A stretch of DNA of 36,786 nucleotides from the NCBI GenBank assembly GCA_947166655.1, contig CAMVFC010000022.1:1-36786 (forward strand), in the 5' to 3' direction. Position numbers and translations under genes: made by a program. Positions 15,661 through 21,238 of the stretch are shown here, piece by piece. The DNA comes from an uncultured Prevotellaceae bacterium (GTDB lineage Bacteria; Bacteroidota; Bacteroidia; Bacteroidales; Bacteroidaceae). The notes below the pieces were generated by a model that saw only the letters and a program-made list of their open reading frames with translations, was not told the DNA's origin and did no database searches. Position 1 is the first letter of the stretch. The number at the start of each line of letters is the position of its first letter.

Positions 15661-17790
15661 ATGACAATGAAGAGTTTCTTTATACGTTTATGGAAAGAAG
15701 GTCCTTTGTCTGTCTTTTCGGCAAAAACCGAAGAGCGCAAAGGCGATTCTCATTCGTCATTCATCACTCGTCACTCTTCATTCACGTCCCTTCATTCGTC
15801 ATTCGTCACTCGTCATTCATCATTCGTCATTCTCCTCCCCTTCACGCTCTTTCTTCTGCTTTCGGCCTGCGCCAGCATCGGCTCGCCCGACGGAGGGCCC
15901 TATGATGACACGCCGCCGCGCGTGCTTTCGGCATCGCCGGAGAACCAGGCTGTGGGCAACAAGAAGAGAGACATCAACATCTATTTCGACGAATACATCA
16001 AGCTGGAGAACGCCAGCGAGAAGGTCATCGTGTCGCCACTGCAGAAGGAAATGCCCAACATCCGCGCCGTAGGCAAGCGGGTGCGCATCACCCTTCACGA
16101 CTCGCTGCTGGCCAACACCACCTACACCGTGGACTTCGCCGACGCCATCGTGGACAACAACGAGGGCAACCCCATGGGCCACTACACCTACTCCTTCTCC
16201 ACGGGCAACGAGATCGACAGCATGGAAGTCTCGGGATACGTGCTGAACGCGGCCGACATGGAGCCCGTGAAAGGCATCCTCGTAGGCCTCTATGCCGAAC
16301 CTGCCGACTCGGTGCTGCCCGACTCGGTGCTGCGCACACGCCCCTTCGAACGCGTGGGACGCACCAACGGCGCGGGACGCTTCATCATCAAGGGCGTCGC
16401 TGCCGGACAGCGCTACAGAGCCTTCGCCTTGAAAGATGCCGACGGCGATTTCGTCTTCTCGCAGAAAAGCGAGCTCATCGCCTGGGACACCCTGCGCTTC
16501 TCGCCCTCATGCCGACCGGACATCCGCCTGGACACCATCTGGGCCGACTCCACACACTACGACAGCATCCAGCCCGTGCGCTACACCCACTTCTTCCCCG
16601 ACGACATCGTGCTGCGGGCCTTCCTCGAAGAGGGGCAAGACCGTCACCTGCTGAAGCATGAGCGACTCGTGCCCGAGAAGTTCTCCTTCTACTTCACCGC
16701 GCCTGCCGACACGCTGCCCATCATCCGGGGCATCAACTTCGAGGGCGACGGAGGATTCGTCATCGAGCCGTCGATGGGCGGCGACACCGTCACGTACTGG
16801 ATTCCCGACACCACCATCGCCTACGCCGACACGCTATCGATGTACTTCTCCTATCAGGAGACCGACACCACCGGCGTGCTCGCCTGGCGGACAGACACGC
16901 TCGACCTCGTCCCGAAAGAGACCCGCGCACAGCAGCTGAAGGAGCTGCAGAAGAAGACGGAGGAATGGGAGAAGGAGCAGAAAAAGAAACAGCGACGCAA
17001 CAAAAACCTGCCGCCCGAAGAGAACCCACACCTGACGACGTACCTCAACATCGACTGCAAGCCTGCTGGCACCATCGACCCCTTCCACCGGCCGACGCTG
17101 ACGTTCTCCGAGCCGCTGGCAGCCATGGACACCGCAGGCGTTCACTTCACGATAAAGGTGGACTCGCTGTGGCTGGACACGGCCTATGCCATCACGCCCT
17201 CCGACCTCAACCCGCGACTGCTGCAGTTCAGCGCAGAATGGGAACTGGGACAGCAGTACCAGCTCGTCATCGACAGCGCGGCCTTCACCAGCATCTTCGG
17301 ACATGTCAACAGACCCATGAAGCTGGACTTCAGAGTACATAAGGAAGAAGACTACGGAGCCCTCTTCATACAGGTGCAGCTGCCAGACACCGTGCCCGTC
17401 GTCGTGCAACTCATGAACGCCTCCGACAAGCCCGTGCGAACCGAGACCGCCGGCCCCGACGGACGCGCCGACTTCTTCTACCTGAAGCCCGGCGAATACT
17501 ACCTGCGCTGCTTCGAAGACAGAAATGCCGACGGCCTCTGGACCACCGGCGAATTCGACCTTCGCCGACAGCCAGAACAACTCTACTACTTCCCCCGACC
17601 GCTCAACGTCAAGGCGCAGTGGGAGGTGGAGCAGAAATGGGACTGCCGCGGCATACCCGCCTACCGGCAGAAGCCCGCCAAGATCACCAAACAGAAGCCC
17701 GACAAGCAAAAGAAAGTGCACGACCGCAACCGCGAGCGCGAAGAAAGAAAGCGCAACTCGGGCTCGCGCTCTTCGCGCAGCAGACGCTGA
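15661..17790 (+). CDS. Ig-like (SbsA/Big_5) domain lipoprotein with basic tail
   Basis: A 709-aa envelope protein of unknown function. A lipoprotein signal is visible at about residues 56-70 (LPFTLFLLLSAC), followed by a Big_5/SbsA Ig-like domain (DTPPRVLSASPENQAV, then INIYFDEYIKL). Later regions look like further beta domains, with a Lys/Glu/Gln-rich segment near residues 420-450 and a strongly basic C-terminus of about 40 residues rich in Lys and Arg (SRSSRSRR at the end). The N-terminal region before the hydrophobic core is unusually long and contains repeats of HSSF encoded by intergenic-type repeat DNA. No internal ATG, GTG or TTG lies between the repeat and the lipobox, so 15661 or the second ATG at 15667 should be the start. 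Confidence 0.85.
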   Translation: MTMKSFFIRLWKEGPLSVFSAKTEERKGDSHSSFITRHSSFTSLHSSFVTRHSSFVILLPFTLFLLLSACASIGSPDGGPYDDTPPRVLSASPENQAVGNKKRDINIYFDEYIKLENASEKVIVSPLQKEMPNIRAVGKRVRITLHDSLLANTTYTVDFADAIVDNNEGNPMGHYTYSFSTGNEIDSMEVSGYVLNAADMEPVKGILVGLYAEPADSVLPDSVLRTRPFERVGRTNGAGRFIIKGVAAGQRYRAFALKDADGDFVFSQKSELIAWDTLRFSPSCRPDIRLDTIWADSTHYDSIQPVRYTHFFPDDIVLRAFLEEGQDRHLLKHERLVPEKFSFYFTAPADTLPIIRGINFEGDGGFVIEPSMGGDTVTYWIPDTTIAYADTLSMYFSYQETDTTGVLAWRTDTLDLVPKETRAQQLKELQKKTEEWEKEQKKKQRRNKNLPPEENPHLTTYLNIDCKPAGTIDPFHRPTLTFSEPLAAMDTAGVHFTIKVDSLWLDTAYAITPSDLNPRLLQFSAEWELGQQYQLVIDSAAFTSIFGHVNRPMKLDFRVHKEEDYGALFIQVQLPDTVPVVVQLMNASDKPVRTETAGPDGRADFFYLKPGEYYLRCFEDRNADGLWTTGEFDLRRQPEQLYYFPRPLNVKAQWEVEQKWDCRGIPAYRQKPAKITKQKPDKQKKVHDRNREREERKRNSGSRSSRSRR
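15751..15832 (-). repeat. Inverted copy of the TGACGAATGATGAA repeat inside the lipoprotein gene
   Basis: The plus strand reads CATTCGTCATTCATCACTCG and similar units, the reverse complement of the block at 15561-15640. It lies in frame inside the lipoprotein gene and encodes HSSFITRHSSF-type peptide just before the signal-peptide core. Confidence 0.85.
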
Positions 17791-17827
17791 CACGCATCGA
17801 CGCCCTCACAACCCAAACCCGAACGCT

Positions 17828-18637
17828 ATGAAACGTCTACTGACCGCCATCCTATGGGCCTGCCTCGCACTGACGGCAGCCGCACAGTGCCCGCTCAAGA
17901 ACACGGCCTTCTCTGCCGGAGAAGACCTCAAGTACCAGCTTTACTTCAACTGGAAGTTCATCTGGATCAAAGCCGGAACGGCCAACCTCAACATCTCCTC
18001 TGCCACCTACAAGGGAAAGAGCGCCTTCCGATGCCATCTCATCACTAAGGGAAGCCGAAGGACGGACAAGTTCTTCGTCATGCGCGACACGCTGCTGAGC
18101 TACATCACCCCCGACCTCATCCCCCTCTACTACCGCAAAGGGGCCTTCGAGGGAAAGCGTTACAACGTCGACGAGCTCTGGTACACCTACCCCGCCAACG
18201 GCACACACCTGGAACAGCGCTTCCTCAACCACCGCGGCGAAGAAACACGACAGCAGCGCGACCTCACCGAATGCGCCTTCGACATGGTGTCCATGCTGCT
18301 GCGCGCGCGGTCCTTCGACCCCTCGGCCTTCCAGGAAGGACAGCACATCAAATTCCAGATGGCCGACGGACACAAGGTCTCCGAGGAAACCCTCATCTAC
18401 CGAGGCAAGAAGAAGTTCAAGATGGAGGACGAGGACATCACCTACCGCTGCCTCGTCTTCTCCTTCGTAGAGTACGACGGCAAGAAAGAGAAAGACATCG
18501 TCACCTTCTACGTCACCGACGACGCCAACCACCTTCCCGTGCGACTCGACCTCTATTTACGCTTCGGAACGGCAAAAGCTTATCTCCAAAAGGCCGCAGG
18601 AATCAGAAACCCTCAAACATCAATCATAAGAAAATAA
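17828..18637 (+). CDS. DUF3108 domain-containing secreted protein
   Basis: A 269-aa protein with a clear Sec signal peptide (RLLTAILWACLALTAAAQC) and a DUF3108 domain over most of the rest: GEDLKYQLYFNWKFIWIKAG near residue 35 and FYVTDDANHLPVRLDLYLRFG near the end. DUF3108 proteins are periplasmic or outer-membrane associated beta proteins without an established role. The track ORF begins at 17525 in the frame of the neighbouring gene; the ATG at 17828 starts the signal peptide and lies 37 nt after the lipoprotein stop, so the two are probably cotranscribed. A cysteine follows the signal (AAQC), which could be a lipobox variant, but signal peptidase I cleavage is as likely. Confidence 0.9.
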   Translation: MKRLLTAILWACLALTAAAQCPLKNTAFSAGEDLKYQLYFNWKFIWIKAGTANLNISSATYKGKSAFRCHLITKGSRRTDKFFVMRDTLLSYITPDLIPLYYRKGAFEGKRYNVDELWYTYPANGTHLEQRFLNHRGEETRQQRDLTECAFDMVSMLLRARSFDPSAFQEGQHIKFQMADGHKVSEETLIYRGKKKFKMEDEDITYRCLVFSFVEYDGKKEKDIVTFYVTDDANHLPVRLDLYLRFGTAKAYLQKAAGIRNPQTSIIRK

Positions 18638-18737
18638 TTCTTAACAAGTCTGCCCTCAACACCTAAACTTAGTTAATATTTGTCCTGTGAAGTTCATTTT
18701 TTTGGTGAAACAATGAAACTTTAACCAAAGAAATGTA

Positions 18738-18745
18738 TAAATTTG
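18738..18745 (+). promoter_or_regulatory. Likely -7 element of the BlaI-type gene (TAAATTTG)
   Basis: TAAATTTG followed by C matches TAnnTTTG and lies 41 nt upstream of the ATG at 18787, in AT-rich DNA that contrasts with the flanking genes. No clear TTTG is seen at 19-21 nt spacing. Confidence 0.5.
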
Positions 18746-18786
18746 CAATCGACAATAAAAGCTAATAGAACATCCAACCAACAACT

Positions 18787-19152
18787 ATGAGGGAAACTAA
18801 ACAATTAACACGTTCTGAGTTTCAGGTAATGCAGATTCTGTGGACGCTGCCCGAAGAGGGTGGATTCACGGGAGACATCCTGGAGCGCTTCGCTGATCCA
18901 AAGCCTGCCTATACCACACTGGCCACATTCCTGAAAATCTTACACCGCAAGGGATTTGTCAAGTATCGCAAGAGAGGCAACAAACTCTACTACACGCCTG
19001 CCGTCGACAAGAAAACCTATGCCGAAATCTACTTCGCACCCGTACGCAACACTTTCTTCAACGGATCCATCGTTGACGAGGTGCGATACATTCTCGAGCG
19101 CGAGCAGCTGACCGACGACGAGCGTCAGGCACTGCGCGAACTCATCGGATAA
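18787..19152 (+). CDS. BlaI/MecI/CopY family winged-helix repressor
   Basis: A 121-aa dimeric winged-helix repressor. The family start TRSEFQVMQILWTL, the recognition region PAYTTLATFLKILHRKGFVKYRKRG and a C-terminal dimerisation helix region are all present. In Bacteroidetes such genes normally sit directly before a BlaR1/MecR1-type M56 sensor peptidase, whose proteolysis relieves repression. Here no M56 gene follows: an intrinsic terminator comes 57 nt after the stop, and then the prophage-like element. Its own target operator is not identified. Confidence 0.92.
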   Translation: MRETKQLTRSEFQVMQILWTLPEEGGFTGDILERFADPKPAYTTLATFLKILHRKGFVKYRKRGNKLYYTPAVDKKTYAEIYFAPVRNTFFNGSIVDEVRYILEREQLTDDERQALRELIG

Positions 19153-19209
19153 AAACCTCTCCATACAGAAAAACAGCCACTGCAGGCTGAGGATTACAGA
19201 CAGAACGAC

Positions 19210-19250
19210 AACGGACCACCCACCGAGCCATCGGAGGGGAGTCCGTTTTT
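19210..19250 (+). terminator. Intrinsic terminator after the BlaI-type gene
   Basis: Stem AACGGAC / GTCCGTT with an inner CCGA/TCGG pairing and further GC pairs, followed by a T run. It lies 57 nt after the stop codon of the BlaI-type gene. Confidence 0.8.
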
Positions 19251-19492
19251 CGGTCTTATAGACGGCACCGGTGCCGCTGCCCTCCTGCAGCATTCGCCCG
19301 CCAGACGGGCGATGCCCGCCGCGCTCTCCGGCCCGCCGCTCTCCCGTCTGCAAACAAAAATACGTGACAGCTGATTGAGTGGCAATCTGCTATCACGTAC
19401 CCTGTCGGAAAGAGGCGATGACATAAGTGTGCAATCTCGTGAGAGCAAGTATTGATTATTAGGCAGTTAAGTTGTTGGGAAATGTTGTTTTT
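19251..19492. other. Palindrome-rich gap at the chromosome/element boundary
   Basis: No credible gene. Contains the perfect 12-bp palindrome GGCACCGGTGCC (19264-19275), a GC-rich hairpin at 19290-19315 (GCATTCGCCCG / CGGGCGATGC), the 39-nt symmetric hairpin at 19361-19399, and the near-direct repeat AGTG(T)GCAATCT at about 19377 and 19427. The left end of the prophage-like element probably lies here; no tRNA and no obvious att duplication can be shown within the window. Confidence 0.5.
19361..19399. repeat. Symmetric 39-nt inverted repeat near the element's left edge
   Basis: TACGTGA, 5 nt, GATTG, 5 nt, CAATC, 5 nt, TCACGTA. The intervening 5-mers also partly pair (AGC with GCT), so only two positions per arm do not match. 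No T-tract follows. The regular spacing resembles a recombinase or dimeric regulator site more than a terminator. Confidence 0.7.
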
Positions 19493-19963
19493 TCAAATTT
19501 TTGTCCCCAATTCGGCACGAGACAAGGGGGATATGCCTGCCTTTAGGCAGGCAGCTTGTAGTAATGAGTACTCTTCCAACAGCTGATTGTTCGTGTCAAC
19601 CAGTCGGAAATAGGCCTCACGCAGCCGACGGATCTCATCACGGGCATCTGCAAGGTCCTGACGGTAAGCCATACACAGCTCTTTATAGTCATCCCCTTTT
19701 GGACGAAAGAAACTATGCCCTAAAGTGTCGACATCGTCACGCAACGGAGAACCCTCACCCGTAAGAAGGTAGTCTTTATTAACTGTCGGATACATTTCAA
19801 TTATTTTGGACACGTCTTCTGATGAGATCCCGTCGCTTTTTATTTTGCCAAGCGAATTGACCCATCCAGCAGAACGTCCAATGCTCAAAGACAACTGCCG
19901 CATGGATATTCCCAGTGCTTCGCCGACGGCCATTAGGCGCAGCTGTATCATCTTTTTTGCCAT
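19493..19963 (-). CDS. Phage-type HTH repressor
   Basis: A 156-aa protein with an N-terminal XRE-like helix-turn-helix (EALGISMRQLSLSIGRSAGW) followed by the phrase YPTVNKDYLLTGEGSP, typical of Bacteroidetes phage repressors, and a C-terminal coiled-coil (about residues 95-140, EIRRLREAYFRLVDTNN). The track ORF begins at 20047, but the ATG at 19963 (MAKKMIQLRLMAVGEALG) is the natural start; the extra residues cover the divergent promoter region. It has no visible LexA-type peptidase domain, so induction must work by another route than RecA-stimulated self-cleavage. It faces an early operon transcribed the other way, the layout of a lysogeny switch. Confidence 0.8.
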   Translation of the reverse strand: MAKKMIQLRLMAVGEALGISMRQLSLSIGRSAGWVNSLGKIKSDGISSEDVSKIIEMYPTVNKDYLLTGEGSPLRDDVDTLGHSFFRPKGDDYKELCMAYRQDLADARDEIRRLREAYFRLVDTNNQLLEEYSLLQAACLKAGISPLSRAELGTKI

Positions 19964-19989
19964 AGATATATAAAATTTTGGATAAATAT

Positions 19990-20020
19990 TTTGATGTATC
20001 GAATATATTATATACTTTTG
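19990..20020 (+). promoter_or_regulatory. Strong early rightward promoter (TTTG, 19 nt, TACTTTTG)
   Basis: TTTG at 19990-19993 and TACTTTTG at 20013-20020, exactly 19 nt apart, match the Bacteroidetes sigma consensus. It lies inside the leader of the leftward repressor gene and drives the early operon beginning at 20070. Confidence 0.75.
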
Positions 20021-20044
20021 CCAAAGTTTTCTATGTTTCTGCCA

Positions 20045-20052
20045 CAAATATA
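20045..20052 (-). promoter_or_regulatory. Candidate leftward -7 element for the repressor (TATATTTG)
   Basis: Minus-strand TATATTTG matches TAnnTTTG and would give a leader of about 75 nt for the repressor, overlapping the rightward promoter. No good -33 element was seen. Confidence 0.4.
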
Positions 20053-20069
20053 CAATTTATTTCAATTAT

Positions 20070-20336
20070 ATGGTGCAACATAAAATTTATTTTTTCGACA
20101 AAGCTTACGGCAAGGTGCCTGTGTCTGAGGTGAAGAATGTGCGAGAGGAACTGATCGCAGTCATTTCCCCTGGTAGGATCTCGACATTTTACAAGTACCT
20201 TAGCTGCGGTTGCCGAGACATCCGGCTTCCTTTGTTCGAGGCAATCACAGAGGTCTTCGTACGCCATGGCATCCCTGCCAAAAAAGTATGGCGTACCGAA
20301 CTTATCGAAGGATCCCTTAAACAAGAATCAGTATGA
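20070..20336 (+). CDS. Small early phage protein, possibly Cro-like
   Basis: An 88-aa protein, first gene of the rightward early operon and divergent from the repressor. It contains a segment compatible with a helix-turn-helix (GRISTFYKYLSCGCRDIRLPL) but no family could be assigned. Position and size suggest a Cro-type antagonist of the repressor; this is inference from context only. Its stop overlaps the next start (ATGA). Confidence 0.65.
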   Translation: MVQHKIYFFDKAYGKVPVSEVKNVREELIAVISPGRISTFYKYLSCGCRDIRLPLFEAITEVFVRHGIPAKKVWRTELIEGSLKQESV

Positions 20337-20758
20337 ACCGTGTCAAAGGCTCCCGCAGCTGGAGTGCTGAAGAAGATGAGATCGTACGGCAAAACGCCGG
20401 GATGATGTCGTTTGCCGACCTCGCTGACCTGCTGCCTGGACGTTCGGCCCTGGCCGTCCAGCTTTATATATACAGACGGAAATATCCTATCCGGCGTGTG
20501 CTGAAACGTCCCATAGTCAAGCTGATGCTTCGCACTAAATTTGGCGACGAAACGCTTTTCACGCCCAACAAGGCGTTCTACGCAAGAGCAGGCATGAGCA
20601 GCGTGCGATTCAACCGACTGGCACAGGGCTACACGCAACCGACGCAGGACGAGATCATCAAGTTGTCTCGGGCACTCAATATGCAGCCGGAAGAGATGCT
20701 GCAGCTGCAGGATGCGACGCAACTGGACTTGTTCGAACAGATGAAGGAAGGAAAATGA
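20333..20758 (+). CDS. Putative DNA-binding protein with two HTH-like regions
   Basis: A 141-aa protein. The N-terminal third (RSWSAEEDEIVRQNAGMM, then SALAVQLYIYRRKYP) resembles a SANT/Myb-like helical fold; the C-terminal part (FYARAGMSSVRFNRLAQG, then IIKLSRALNMQPEEML) resembles an XRE-type HTH. It overlaps the preceding gene by 4 nt and belongs to the early operon, so it is probably an early regulator. The specific role is unknown. Confidence 0.7.
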   Translation: MNRVKGSRSWSAEEDEIVRQNAGMMSFADLADLLPGRSALAVQLYIYRRKYPIRRVLKRPIVKLMLRTKFGDETLFTPNKAFYARAGMSSVRFNRLAQGYTQPTQDEIIKLSRALNMQPEEMLQLQDATQLDLFEQMKEGK

Positions 20759-20776
20759 AAACAAAAAACTTAAAAT

Positions 20777-20998
20777 ATGAGGACAGACTATAGCATACAT
20801 CCACCACATAACAACTACGTGGCAACTCTCACTATCAGAGGCACAAAAAATGACTTCGTTGCCATAGGGCTAATGCTCCAGAAATGTTTGGAGGATCCAT
20901 CAACGAGCAAGGAAGACCTCGAAGAGCATAAGATAATCTCGGAGATACTGGAAGAAGTTGATGCAGTTGTCAACTATTTTAACGATATAAACATATAA
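20777..20998 (+). CDS. Hypothetical early phage protein (73 aa)
   Basis: A 73-aa acidic protein without recognised family. It has a short beta-like start (NYVATLTIRGTKNDFVAIG) followed by a Glu-rich helix. It lies 18 nt after the HTH gene and 12 nt before the next, in the early operon. Confidence 0.6.
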   Translation: MRTDYSIHPPHNNYVATLTIRGTKNDFVAIGLMLQKCLEDPSTSKEDLEEHKIISEILEEVDAVVNYFNDINI

Positions 20999-21010
20999 TA
21001 GATAAAGAAA

Positions 21011-21238
21011 ATGGAAGGATATAGGATTGCAGACTTCGAACAGGCTCTACCGGCTGGAGCTGTAATTGACGAAGTCGTCTACAAAAGCAAGGCCGGACTG
21101 CACGTGAAATATGTACATGGGCAGGTGCAGGATGTCTCGACGATACGGGTCACCTGGGATGACGACGGCAAATGCTACAAGAGGACCAACTGGCAGCGAC
21201 TACGGCAGTTTGATTTGAAGCTGAAGCCTGGTGCTTGA
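21011..21238 (+). CDS. Hypothetical early phage protein (75 aa)
   Basis: A 75-aa protein with alternating beta-like segments (AVIDEVVYKSKAGLHVKYV) and no recognised family. It overlaps the GTG start of the primase-helicase gene by 8 nt, so it is probably translationally coupled to it. Confidence 0.6.
   Translation: MEGYRIADFEQALPAGAVIDEVVYKSKAGLHVKYVHGQVQDVSTIRVTWDDDGKCYKRTNWQRLRQFDLKLKPGA

Noticed and set aside
18940-19353. 137-aa minus-strand ORF with a hydrophobic segment
   Set aside because: It overlaps the BlaI-type gene and its terminator; the hydrophobic stretch is the reverse complement of the terminator region.
19153-19492. Possible tRNA or remnant M56 gene at the element boundary
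   Set aside because: No cloverleaf arms, no T-loop motif and no peptidase motif were found in any frame.
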